Shown one piece after another: positions 7,297 through 15,167 of a stretch of 18,707 nucleotides of DNA. The notes below the pieces were generated by a model that was not told the origin of the DNA, did not search any database, and saw only the letters and a program-made list of their open reading frames with translations. A program made the position numbers and the translations under genes. Source of the stretch: JAGOSA01 sp039795715 (GTDB taxonomy: Bacteria > Patescibacteriota > Minisyncoccia > Phycocordibacterales > UBA9973). Location of the stretch: contig JBDKLD010000056.1 in the NCBI GenBank assembly GCA_039795715.1, positions 1 to 18,707 of the forward strand. Direction: 5' to 3'. The stretch's first letter is position 1. Each line of letters starts with the position of its first letter.

Positions 7297-7317
7297 GCAA
7301 GGGTTTTTACCCTGTGC
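7297..7317. repeat. inverted repeat between two divergent promoters
   Basis: GCA-AGGGT, a TTTT loop, ACCCT, one unpaired G, then TGC. The core AGGGT/ACCCT pairs perfectly. It covers the expected -35 positions of both the flavoprotein promoter (to the left) and the sigma-factor promoter (to the right). An operator shared by the two genes is possible. The short stem could also be chance. Confidence 0.4.
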
Positions 7318-7331
7318 AAAGGCTCTTTTAT

Positions 7332-7339
7332 TGTATACT
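7332..7339 (+). promoter_or_regulatory. putative promoter of the ECF sigma operon
   Basis: TGTATACT contains the -10-like TATACT (7334-7339). Transcription from it would leave a leader of roughly 45 bases before the ATG at 7391, unlike the leaderless-looking neighbours. No clear -35 or Shine-Dalgarno sequence is seen. The leader has a weak 4-5 bp hairpin (7370-7383). Confidence 0.4.
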
Positions 7340-7390
7340 TCAAGAGTAGTAAGGTGCTGTCAGATTTAGGACGCAATTTCGTCTACATTT

Positions 7391-7897
7391 ATGGAATCCA
7401 AAAACCAGAAAAACTCAAGCTTTATAGAGGCATACGACGACTATAACGACGATATTTTCAGGTTTGTCTACCTGAAGACTAAGAATCGCGATATAGCCCT
7501 AGATATCACCCAAGAGACCTTTACCAAGGTGTGGGAATATATGGGGAATAGCAAGGAAATCGGGCATATGCGTGGATTCCTTTATCAGATCGCTCGCAAC
7601 CTCGTTATCGACCATTATCGCAAGAAAAGCACAAGTTCACTCGACTTGATGTCAGAATCTGGTTTTGATCCGGCAAACGAAGAGCGCGAAGAGACTGATC
7701 ATTTTGAAATCAGCGAGGCGATGGAAATCATCGAAAGTCTTGATGAAAAATATCGCGAACCGATTGTCCTGCGTTATGTCGAAGAAATGTCAGTCAAAGA
7801 AATTGCCGAAATTCTGAACGAAGCCGAAAATACTATTTCAGTGCGCATTCACCGCGGTCTCGAGAAAATAAGATCACAAATCACAGCAGACGAATAA
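7391..7897 (+). CDS. ECF-type sigma-70 family RNA polymerase sigma factor
   Basis: A 168-residue sigma factor with only regions 2 and 4. Region 2 (about 14-78) includes DIFRFVYLKTKNRDIALDIT and QETFTKVWEY, ending in GFLYQIARNLVIDHYRKK. Region 4 (about 111-163) includes SLDEKYREPIVLRYVEEMSVKEIAEIL and a helix-turn-helix of the usual form ending IHRGLEKIR. It directs RNA polymerase to a small set of promoters, which cannot be identified here. The next gene starts 15 bases downstream and encodes a one-TM DUF5667 protein with a short cytoplasmic N-terminus, so an ECF/anti-sigma pair is likely. The ATG at 7391 has no obvious Shine-Dalgarno sequence. Such factors often activate their own operon; whether the TATACT box at 7334 is autoregulated is unknown. 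Confidence 0.93.
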   Translation: MESKNQKNSSFIEAYDDYNDDIFRFVYLKTKNRDIALDITQETFTKVWEYMGNSKEIGHMRGFLYQIARNLVIDHYRKKSTSSLDLMSESGFDPANEEREETDHFEISEAMEIIESLDEKYREPIVLRYVEEMSVKEIAEILNEAENTISVRIHRGLEKIRSQITADE

Positions 7898-7912
7898 TCA
7901 AGAGACAAATTT

Positions 7913-9232
7913 ATGAAAGTCAAAAACATTTTCAAACAATTAAAAAGCATCCAAATGACCCATGAGGAAAAAGACCGCATGCGTATTGTGCTTGTATCAC
8001 TTTCCAAAAAACCAAGCCTCAGTGATTACCGTATGCCTATCAAGAGCCCAGTTTCTAGCTGGACTTTCGCGATAAACTTTAAAACTGTCGGTACTGCCGC
8101 CCTCGTGCTCATCTTGGCATCGACGGGCGTTTCTTTTGCCGCAGAAAACACTCTTCCTGGTGATTTACTCTTCCCTGTCAAAGTAAACGTCAACGAAGAA
8201 GTCCGTGGTGCACTCACTATCTCGAGTGAAGCCAAGATGGATTGGGAGAAGGAACGCGTTGTTCGTCGTGTTGTTGAAACAGAAAGACTCCTCAAGACGA
8301 ACAAGTTCACCGACGGACGAAAAGCCGAAGCAGAGTCTGCGCTCAAAACACAGATGGAGACATTTGCAACTGCAGCAGCTGAGACAAGTGAGAAAAACCC
8401 AAACGCAGTTATCGCGGCAACTGCTGAGCTTGAGCCAGCGCTCAAAGTTCATTCTGAAGTCATTGCTGAAATTGCCGCGGCTGATAGTACAAAAAGTGAA
8501 GGCACTGGAACTATTCTCAATACCGTGGCTCTAGGAATCGAGGCAACATCTCAGCAAGAAACCGTGGCAATTGCTTCTGCTGTTGAGCAAGACCCTGACA
8601 CGTTTCTCAAACTTACAGACGAGAAAATAACAGATGCTGGAACTGCTATTGATACCTCTACTAACGATGAAGCAAAGATTGTTGCAGATGAAGCAGAAAA
8701 TGCTTCCGCCGACAATCAAGAAGTTTCGACATTGAGTGAGGTTGATAATAGCGAGAAAATAGTCGCTAAGCCACAGACCGAACAAGCTACAACCAAAATA
8801 GTTCAACCTCCTACAAATCCACCAGAAGAAAAAGTAAAAGAAAGCACCGAGACAAAACCAGAAACGACAAAAAGCATTGAACCAAAGAAGGATGCTACCA
8901 AAGATTCAATTTCTGATAGTAATTTACCAAAAGCAGATACTGTTTTGGAAGCTACTAGCGAAGCAAAGATAGTTACCCCAATCACTGAAGCAAAGGATAT
9001 TCTAACTTTAGCTCGCGCCAAGTTACAGCAAGCAAAAATTCTCCGAGAAAAAGGTGACTACAAAGAAGCACTAACACTTGCCCAAGATGCCTACAAAGAT
9101 ATAGTTGCACTCAAACTTCAAGCTAAACTTTCGAATAAACCAAAGAAGGACGTTCGTACAATAAAAAATATTGAGAGTGAAATTAAGGGCGAAGTAAAAG
9201 GCATTGAGACAGAGGCACCATCTGCCAACTAA
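7913..9232 (+). CDS. DUF5667-type membrane protein, likely anti-sigma partner
   Basis: A 439-residue protein. Residues 1-55 are a basic cytoplasmic segment, followed by one transmembrane helix (about 57-77). Right after the helix comes SFAAENTLPGDLLFPVKVNVNEEVR (74-98), the hallmark of DUF5667 proteins, which usually sit beside ECF sigma factors in CPR genomes. The external part has a helical stretch (about 100-190), then a long low-complexity region rich in Ala, Glu, Thr, Lys and Pro (about 230-360). A TPR-like helical hairpin (about 362-404: LARAKLQQAKILREKGDYKEALTLAQDAYK) lies near the C-terminus. The N-terminal segment is the plausible sigma-binding part, but no zinc anti-sigma motif is present, so this role is inferred from context. 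A weak AAGAGA lies before the ATG. Its stop overlaps the stop of the converging LTD/PKD gene at 9229-9232. Confidence 0.8.
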   Translation: MKVKNIFKQLKSIQMTHEEKDRMRIVLVSLSKKPSLSDYRMPIKSPVSSWTFAINFKTVGTAALVLILASTGVSFAAENTLPGDLLFPVKVNVNEEVRGALTISSEAKMDWEKERVVRRVVETERLLKTNKFTDGRKAEAESALKTQMETFATAAAETSEKNPNAVIAATAELEPALKVHSEVIAEIAAADSTKSEGTGTILNTVALGIEATSQQETVAIASAVEQDPDTFLKLTDEKITDAGTAIDTSTNDEAKIVADEAENASADNQEVSTLSEVDNSEKIVAKPQTEQATTKIVQPPTNPPEEKVKESTETKPETTKSIEPKKDATKDSISDSNLPKADTVLEATSEAKIVTPITEAKDILTLARAKLQQAKILREKGDYKEALTLAQDAYKDIVALKLQAKLSNKPKKDVRTIKNIESEIKGEVKGIETEAPSAN

Positions 9233-10788
9233 TTCTTGTGTAATCGAGAAAGCGCGATTCCTAGAAACGACGAAATGAACACAATGCCCACAAGTATCCA
9301 AACTTGTTTTGGGATTTTTTTATATATCGTATTCTTGGATTCTTTGGCTATATCTTTACTGCCTTCCTCTACTGTTTGGGACTCAGCAACTTGGGATAAT
9401 TGAGTGCTTTCAGATATAGGTTCAAAGAGTGTCTGCTCGTGCAGTGTATCAGCGGGCATTGCAACTGATACATTGGCGGAAGTACTAGCCATACTACTGT
9501 ATGGCGCCGTTTCGGTGGTTGTGACTTCTTTTTTGTCTTGTGCTGACACAATCGGCAAAGGTGCTTTTTCCACTACTTCTAATAAAATATCCTTTGCGAC
9601 TAAAATCAAACGAAAGTTGGGAAACCTGAGCGAATACTGTCCTGTTTCCATCAAGCCAGCTTTTTTCTTTTCTAATATTATGAACGACCCCGAGAGAAGG
9701 ACACTTCCACGCGGAAAAATGTAGCTACTATTTTCTGTGAGTATTTGCCAACGAGAAATATCAATTTCGCTTTTGCCTTTGTTTTTTAACGAAAGCGCCA
9801 ATCCGTCGTCGTCGAACTCAATTTGAGGCATAGACACTATTATTGTTGCCCTATCTGATGCTTTGGGTTCTCTATCGTAAAAGCTTTCGTAGTATTCAAC
9901 TGTTACAACATACCTGCCTGGGTACCCATACACATGAGCTACTGGGTTGGTATTTTGAGATGCAACACTTTCTCCATCTCCGAAATTCCAAAAAATATTG
10001 CCTACTTGGGTTGGCTCGCCCTCCTCATTGGTTATTATTGCATTGAAAACAGTGTCTGCATCAGAGAGGATAGTTGTTTTGGGTGTGACAATTTTTGCAG
10101 ATATTTTTTTCTTAGGTTTTGCTTTTAAGCGAGCTTTGCTGTCACTATTTCCACCTGGCTGATCATTACTACTCTGTCCGCTGTTTGCAATATCGTCATT
10201 TCCATTATTTTCACTTACGCTATTTTCATTGTCATTATTTTGACTAGCACTACTTTGTGTAGATGAACTACTTTCTACAACTTGCTTTTGGTTGGTTGCT
10301 CCCGGAGTCGGCAACCCGACTATCCACTCCGTCAAACTACCAATCAAACTATTGCCATCGCCATTTGATCCTTGTGACGAAGTGTAGGAAACTTCATTTA
10401 CAATGTTACCTTCTCCATTTTTAAGAGAAATAGTTTCACCACTATTCGAAAGAGAAAAAACTGAATCCAATAGTGTACCGCTAAATTGCAAATAGTCTGC
10501 TTGGAACGTAGTAGCGTTTTCGGCAATAATCGCAAAACCATGTGCTGGCAAAATCATACTTCCTGCAACAGAGACAATGGAGTGGTTGGAATTATTTTCA
10601 AAAAATTTCCAGCCTGAAATATCAACAGGCGAATCACCATCATTTTCAATCTCAACCCACTCGTGGTTGGTGTCTGATCCAGACGGATCGTACATTATCT
10701 CGCTTATTCTTATACCCGCGAAAGCCAGGTGTGGGACAAAAACAAGTATTGCAAGAATTTGTAAATAAAATAGATGTGTAATTTTCAT
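9229..10788 (-). CDS. surface protein with lamin-tail and PKD domains, membrane-anchored
   Basis: From the ATG at 10788 the protein has 519 residues. A signal peptide (1-24, ending LAFA before GIRISEIMYDP) leads into a lamin-tail domain (about 25-165: ISEIMYDPSG, HEWVEIEND, DISGW). A Ser/Asn/Gln-rich linker (about 167-218) and a basic stretch follow. Next is a PKD domain (about 235-318, with FWNFGDGE and HVYGYPGRYVVTVEY), then a second, degenerate lamin-tail-like domain (about 322-400), a low-complexity stretch, and a C-terminal transmembrane helix (about 495-514) with a short basic tail. This is the layout of a cell-surface protein held in the membrane with its domains outside; an adhesive or binding role is possible but not shown. 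An ATG at 10800 would add MAIK; 10788 gives the cleaner signal peptide. It follows the VirD4-like ATPase gene with a short gap containing an 11-bp inverted repeat. Confidence 0.85.
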   Translation of the reverse strand: MKITHLFYLQILAILVFVPHLAFAGIRISEIMYDPSGSDTNHEWVEIENDGDSPVDISGWKFFENNSNHSIVSVAGSMILPAHGFAIIAENATTFQADYLQFSGTLLDSVFSLSNSGETISLKNGEGNIVNEVSYTSSQGSNGDGNSLIGSLTEWIVGLPTPGATNQKQVVESSSSTQSSASQNNDNENSVSENNGNDDIANSGQSSNDQPGGNSDSKARLKAKPKKKISAKIVTPKTTILSDADTVFNAIITNEEGEPTQVGNIFWNFGDGESVASQNTNPVAHVYGYPGRYVVTVEYYESFYDREPKASDRATIIVSMPQIEFDDDGLALSLKNKGKSEIDISRWQILTENSSYIFPRGSVLLSGSFIILEKKKAGLMETGQYSLRFPNFRLILVAKDILLEVVEKAPLPIVSAQDKKEVTTTETAPYSSMASTSANVSVAMPADTLHEQTLFEPISESTQLSQVAESQTVEEGSKDIAKESKNTIYKKIPKQVWILVGIVFISSFLGIALSRLHKN

Positions 10789-10815
10789 TTTGATTGCCAT
10801 TAGCGGCAATCAAAA
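10788..10815. repeat. perfect 11-bp inverted repeat upstream of the LTD/PKD gene
   Basis: Left arm TTTTGATTGCC (10788-10798), loop of six bases, right arm GGCAATCAAAA (10805-10815). It fills the gap between the ATPase stop (10824) and the ATG at 10788 and contains the alternative ATG at 10800. No U-tract follows it in either direction, so it is a poor rho-independent terminator. It could be an operator, or an RNA stem masking the start codon in read-through transcripts. Confidence 0.7.
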
Positions 10816-10823
10816 GTATTACA

Positions 10824-12809
10824 TTAACTACTTAAAATACTCCTCAAGACTTCCTCAGGAACTTCTTTAGGATTTTCATCTGCGCTTTTATCGGACTGAG
10901 CGTTATTTTTCAAGGTATTTTTTGCAATTGGCGGCTCTACAGGCTGTGCAATCGGCTGTTTTTGGTGCTGTTGTGGAACAACTTTTTGGAGCAAGGCTCG
11001 CAAATCGGCGATTTTTTGAGCGTCAGGAGTTTTTGATTTCTTGAGTAAACTCATCGACATCGGTTCCGGAACTTTGTGCTCGACATGTGAATGCTCTGCC
11101 GTTATAACATGTTGCACAGTCTTCTTTTCTGTCTGGATTTTTTCTGATGTAATATCCTCAGCGACGATTTTGGGACGTTCAGGCTCTATTGAAAGTTTAT
11201 TGAGCATACTTCGTAAACTTTCTTTTGGACGAACAGGTTCGACATATTCTCTTTTTGGAGGATATTGCGAAGCCTGTGGTTTTATTCCAGATTTTGGTAA
11301 ATCTATCTTTGGCTGAATACGGGGTCCAATTGGCGCCTTGGCTGTAAATGGAGCGCTCGGAGTGACAACTGGACTAGATTGTGGGCGAACATACGTACTT
11401 GCTCCAGGACGCGGACTTTGTGGGTTGATAGTAAAAGGTCTCGGTGGACGAATCTCGTTCGTTGGAGCGCCCATAAAGCCATCGCCATCACGTACAATTT
11501 TCTCTTTTTTAATTACGACAACAGGCTCGTGCCACTTAGCAATCGCCTCTTCGACAAGTGGACGCGCAAGCGCAAAGCTTGCCCGTGAAGAAGCGGTGAT
11601 TTCATCTTTGAATGATCTGTGTGGGATCGGAATAGGCGCCATAGTGACTGCAGAAAAAGGCTTGGAGCCGACACCGTCAATCATGAGACGCATGTACGTT
11701 TGGAAAATACCAAGGTTAACAATATCTTCTGCAGTAAATTGAGGTGCGAATTCTTTTTCAAAAATCTCCGCGTCAGTCGCGCCAACTCGGAAAATAATCA
11801 TCGTGCCGACGTTGCCGAAAACTGCAGCTTGAACAGCCTCGGACATTTGCTCGACGTACTGGTGAGCAATAGTCAGACTGAGATGGTACTTGCGAGCTTC
11901 AGACAAAATATCGGCAAAAGAATCTGAAGCAAATGATTGGAATTCATCAACAAATAAATAGAAGTGCGGTAATCGCTTCATTGCTTCGTTTGAAACATCA
12001 GCACGTGACATTGCCGCAAGGTAAATTTTGGTAATCAAAATACCACCAAGTAGGTTGGCATTTTGTTCACCAATACGCCCCTTGGAAAGATTGATGATGA
12101 GGATCTTCTTCTCATCCATCATTTTACGAATATCAAAAGAAGATGTCGGTTGCCCGATAATATTGCGAATAACAGGATTGGTCGCAAATTGACCAACTTT
12201 GTTCTGAATAGCTGCGCCGGCTTCCTGCATGTAGCGATCGCCATATTTGGCAAATTCATCAATCCAAAAAGACTTCACAGAAGGATCTTTGACATTGTCG
12301 ACAACAGCCTTGCGATAGTCTTTGTCAGCTAGCATACGATTGACACCGAGTAATGTAGCATTTGGGTACTCAAGTAGAGCAAGGAGAATATTATTTAAAA
12401 TATATTCCATGCGGGCACTCCACTGATCTGCCCAAATTTTTTTGAAAACGCTCATGAGACCAGAAGAAACGAGGTGGCGCTTGTCCGCGTCTACACTTTC
12501 TAGAATATTAAAGGAAATCGGGAAATCTGTATCAAAAGGTGCAAAATACACGACGTCTTTGACTCGTTCCTCCGGAACATATTCGAGTAACTTTTCAGCA
12601 GCCGAACCGTGTGGATCCATGAAGGCCATGCCCTCGCCATTCATGATGTCTTGAGCAGCCATGTTTTCGAGCAAAGTTGACTTACCCATGCCTGTTTTAC
12701 CTATGACGTAGGTATGCCTCGTGCGATCCTTGGCCTTGATGCCAAAGTTTGCCCGCTTATTACGAAAGTCAGTTTGCGCAAAATATGTGATTTTTTCCTG
12801 ATCCTCCAT
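10824..12809 (-). CDS. VirD4/TraG-like (type IV coupling) AAA+ ATPase
   Basis: A 661-residue protein of the conjugative-coupling ATPase family (VirD4/TraG/TrwB, HerA-FtsK superfamily). Walker A is GKTGMGKST (37-45), followed by MAFMDPHGS (61-69). Walker B is LFVDEF (285-290) with QSFASDSF after it. A conserved TIAHQY lies at 313-318. The catalytic domain ends around 430. The rest is proline-rich and low in complexity (about 440-650). No transmembrane helices are visible at the N-terminus, unlike classical VirD4, so it is probably soluble or recruited by a partner. It could pump DNA or a protein across the membrane. There is no relaxase and no other type IV secretion gene here, so a full conjugation system is not supported. 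The gene has its own promoter in the 20-base gap after the kinase gene, giving an ATG eight bases after the -10 box. Confidence 0.87.
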   Translation of the reverse strand: MEDQEKITYFAQTDFRNKRANFGIKAKDRTRHTYVIGKTGMGKSTLLENMAAQDIMNGEGMAFMDPHGSAAEKLLEYVPEERVKDVVYFAPFDTDFPISFNILESVDADKRHLVSSGLMSVFKKIWADQWSARMEYILNNILLALLEYPNATLLGVNRMLADKDYRKAVVDNVKDPSVKSFWIDEFAKYGDRYMQEAGAAIQNKVGQFATNPVIRNIIGQPTSSFDIRKMMDEKKILIINLSKGRIGEQNANLLGGILITKIYLAAMSRADVSNEAMKRLPHFYLFVDEFQSFASDSFADILSEARKYHLSLTIAHQYVEQMSEAVQAAVFGNVGTMIIFRVGATDAEIFEKEFAPQFTAEDIVNLGIFQTYMRLMIDGVGSKPFSAVTMAPIPIPHRSFKDEITASSRASFALARPLVEEAIAKWHEPVVVIKKEKIVRDGDGFMGAPTNEIRPPRPFTINPQSPRPGASTYVRPQSSPVVTPSAPFTAKAPIGPRIQPKIDLPKSGIKPQASQYPPKREYVEPVRPKESLRSMLNKLSIEPERPKIVAEDITSEKIQTEKKTVQHVITAEHSHVEHKVPEPMSMSLLKKSKTPDAQKIADLRALLQKVVPQQHQKQPIAQPVEPPIAKNTLKNNAQSDKSADENPKEVPEEVLRSILSS

Positions 12810-12817
12810 TTGAAATT

Positions 12818-12826
12818 AGTATAGCA
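12818..12826 (-). promoter_or_regulatory. promoter of the VirD4-like ATPase gene (extended -10)
   Basis: On the minus strand TGCTATACT is identical to the box before the MBL-like gene. It ends eight bases before the ATG at 12809, predicting a leaderless transcript. It lies in the 20-base gap after the kinase stop codon. No good -35 box is present. Confidence 0.6.
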
Positions 12827-12829
12827 TTC

Positions 12830-14086
12830 TTATATAAAGACCGTGCTTCCATTTCGCTTACGCATGCCTTTAGCAGGGAGCGAAACATAAAACGTCGTGC
12901 CTTTATGTTCTTCTGACACAAACCAGACTGATCCACCTATACTACTGACGAGTGTTTTTACCAAGTATAAACCGAGTCCATTGCCATTGGCCTCTACCAC
13001 ACGGACATTGTCGGCGCGGAAAAGTTTGGAAAATATTTTGGCTTTATCTTTTTCTGGTATACCAACACCACTATCAGACACTGAGAGAATAAGCGCATCA
13101 TGCTTGAGTTCATGACCAGCAACGCTTTCATTTTTTAATTTTCTTTCAACAGCAACTCTGACTACACCTTTTTTTGCCGTGTACTTTACAGCATTGGAAA
13201 TCAGGTTTTGGAAAATAATCGTAATAATCTTCTTGTCGCCGAGATATTTGACATACTTTGCTGGTATAGCGATATCAAGCTTGAGATTTTTATCTTTGAT
13301 AGTTACCATAAGATCCGCAACTACATCGTCGACGATACTTTTGAGTGATAGATCTTCGGGCTCAACATGCAATGTGCCGAGGTCAACACGAGAGACATTT
13401 AAAAGTGAATTTATGAGCTCTATCATACGGTGATTGCCATTAAAAATCTCTTGTATGTAGCTCTTTTGTTCTTTGTTTAATTCTCCCACGTCGCCAGCGA
13501 GCAACATTTCTGAATACCAATTGATCGATGAGAGCGGAGTACGGAGTTGGTGCGAAGCAAGAGATATTAGCTCACTTTTGGCATCATCAATTTGTTTTTC
13601 CCTAGTTATGTCACGCAAAATCATTATCACCTTTACTGGAAAATCACCCGCCAAAAAACTAGCAGTACAAGCTACTGGCGCCACGACATTTACAGGGTCT
13701 TTGACATACAGCTCATCATTTATGCCATATGTGACAATTGCACTTTCACGAATAGCTTTCTTGACGGGCGTATCTTTTTCCGCGACTTTATGTCCTTTGT
13801 GGTAAAAAACGCAGACTTTTCCGACTGGCTTGCCAATAGCATCCGCTGGAGCAATCCGAAAAAGAGCGGCGGCGGCCTGATTGATAAAAGCGATGTTGTT
13901 CTTGTCGTCGACGGCGATCAGCGCTTCATTCATGAGCGAAAGAATTGTATTGAGTTGATATATTTTTGACTCAAGTTTACGTTCACCAATTTTCAGATCT
14001 TCTAGAACATTGAGCATCGCCGAATAGGTTCTCTCTTCTTCGGTCTTCTTGATATTTGCCTCGTGAATTTGATTATTTTTTTTCAT
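12830..14086 (-). CDS. soluble histidine kinase (PAS-HisKA-HATPase)
   Basis: A 418-residue sensor-kinase core without membrane segments. A helical start (1-45) leads into a PAS domain (about 46-160: LMNEALIAVDDKNNIAFIN, ending VIMILRDITREK). HisKA has the H-box SHQLRTPL with phospho-acceptor H179. The ATP-binding domain shows the N-box QNLISNAVKYT (293-303), DSGVGIP (338-344) and GNGLGLYLV (368-376). All catalytic residues appear intact. It would phosphorylate a response regulator, but none is encoded in the window. The ATG overlaps the end of the CHASE-sensor gene by 14 bases, on an eight-base A run, and has no Shine-Dalgarno sequence near it. Translation may therefore depend on the upstream gene (reinitiation) or on slippage producing a fused protein. 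See the finding on 14073-14086. Confidence 0.93.
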   Translation of the reverse strand: MKKNNQIHEANIKKTEEERTYSAMLNVLEDLKIGERKLESKIYQLNTILSLMNEALIAVDDKNNIAFINQAAAALFRIAPADAIGKPVGKVCVFYHKGHKVAEKDTPVKKAIRESAIVTYGINDELYVKDPVNVVAPVACTASFLAGDFPVKVIMILRDITREKQIDDAKSELISLASHQLRTPLSSINWYSEMLLAGDVGELNKEQKSYIQEIFNGNHRMIELINSLLNVSRVDLGTLHVEPEDLSLKSIVDDVVADLMVTIKDKNLKLDIAIPAKYVKYLGDKKIITIIFQNLISNAVKYTAKKGVVRVAVERKLKNESVAGHELKHDALILSVSDSGVGIPEKDKAKIFSKLFRADNVRVVEANGNGLGLYLVKTLVSSIGGSVWFVSEEHKGTTFYVSLPAKGMRKRNGSTVFI

Positions 14087-15161
14087 TGAGTTTTGCTATT
14101 TCGTGTTTAAGCTCTACCATACGAAGCTCTCTACCGACCATTACCCTGTTGAGGCGTTCAAGTTCTTTGGCCCTATTCGCAATTTCTTCATGTGCGTCTT
14201 TCAATTTGTCGATTTCATTTTGCATGCTTGAGACAGCATTTTGGTATTTATCTTTGCCAATTTGAAGACTGTTCTTTATTTCTTCAGTCTGTTGAAGCTC
14301 TTTTGCTCTACTTTCACCTACGGTGAGTAATAAATAGAAAATAACCAGCGAGATAGATATACCAAAAAGCAAAACCGCGAGCGGGAGTACTGTTCCCATT
14401 TTCTGTATGAGCGAATTGAGGTCGGCATCCGTTGTTATTACCCAAGGGTAGACACCAAGCTTGACTTGATCTGTTCGGGAATATGTATGTTTTTGTTCAT
14501 TATTTGTATCCGGTGGTGATTCGAATAGTGGCGCAGTTTTATACACAGCATCAGAAATATTTATGTGGATGGCGTCGTAAATGCCATTGCTTTGGAAAAG
14601 TCTGCTGAGGACAACTGGCACATCGAGTACAGTGAAAAGGTAGCCGTCAGTTGCCTTGGTCAAGAGTACATATGCTGATTCATTATCACGAAAACGCAAA
14701 AGTGAAGAATTGGTTGCTGTCGCGCTTTTGGAAACGACGACTGCATTTTGTAACTCTTCTTCAGAAATATCCTGTATACCTTGAGTGACCCTGTAGTGAT
14801 AGAGACGCTTGAGTGTCGTGCCCTTGGTGGAATAAATCCCAATCTCACGAATACCTGGGTACCTTGCTTCTATTTGCAAGGAGGAAAGGTATGTATCAAG
14901 CTCACCTTTAGTTGCATTAAAATCTATACTTTGGGCGACTGTTCTCGGCAACTCAATCGTATGGTTTATTCGAGATAAAACTGTGGATTTAACTTCTTTC
15001 GAAAGCTGGTCAAAACGCTCAAGGCCTTCGAGGTATAATGCGCTTTTAGAAATTGAAAACGCCAGGATACAGCCAAATACTGAAATCGCCAAAAAAACAA
15101 AAGCGATCGGCACATCAATTGCGGCTAGTTGTATTTTTCTGAAAAAAGAACTCACTTTCAT
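14073..15161 (-). CDS. CHASE-type membrane sensor protein lacking its own kinase domain
   Basis: A 362-residue protein. A short cytoplasmic N-terminus is followed by TM1 (about 15-37), an extracytoplasmic domain (about 45-255), TM2 (about 257-280) and a cytoplasmic coiled coil (about 282-360). The external part resembles a CHASE domain: RINHTIELPRTVAQSIDF, then YLSSLQIEARYPGIREIGIY (about 91-110). The coiled coil ends ERLNRVMVGRELRMVELKHEI, a linker that in my experience usually leads straight into the PAS/kinase part of a single-chain sensor kinase. Here it stops after NEKK, and the kinase is encoded separately in another frame. The gene has the clearest Shine-Dalgarno sequence in the window (AGAGGAGAA, about 15168-15176) and follows the pilin gene by 14 bases, so it is probably cotranscribed with it. 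The ligand is unknown. Confidence 0.85.
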   Translation of the reverse strand: MKVSSFFRKIQLAAIDVPIAFVFLAISVFGCILAFSISKSALYLEGLERFDQLSKEVKSTVLSRINHTIELPRTVAQSIDFNATKGELDTYLSSLQIEARYPGIREIGIYSTKGTTLKRLYHYRVTQGIQDISEEELQNAVVVSKSATATNSSLLRFRDNESAYVLLTKATDGYLFTVLDVPVVLSRLFQSNGIYDAIHINISDAVYKTAPLFESPPDTNNEQKHTYSRTDQVKLGVYPWVITTDADLNSLIQKMGTVLPLAVLLFGISISLVIFYLLLTVGESRAKELQQTEEIKNSLQIGKDKYQNAVSSMQNEIDKLKDAHEEIANRAKELERLNRVMVGRELRMVELKHEIAKLNEKK

Positions 15162-15167
15162 AGCTAG

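Noticed and set aside
7370..7383. Small hairpin GACG/CGTC in the leader of the sigma gene
   Set aside because: Four pairs plus a possible wobble is too weak and common to call a riboswitch or attenuator.
10824..12809. Conjugation or integrative element suggested by the VirD4-like ATPase
   Set aside because: No relaxase, VirB genes, integrase or attachment repeats are present; such ATPases are common in CPR genomes outside conjugative elements.
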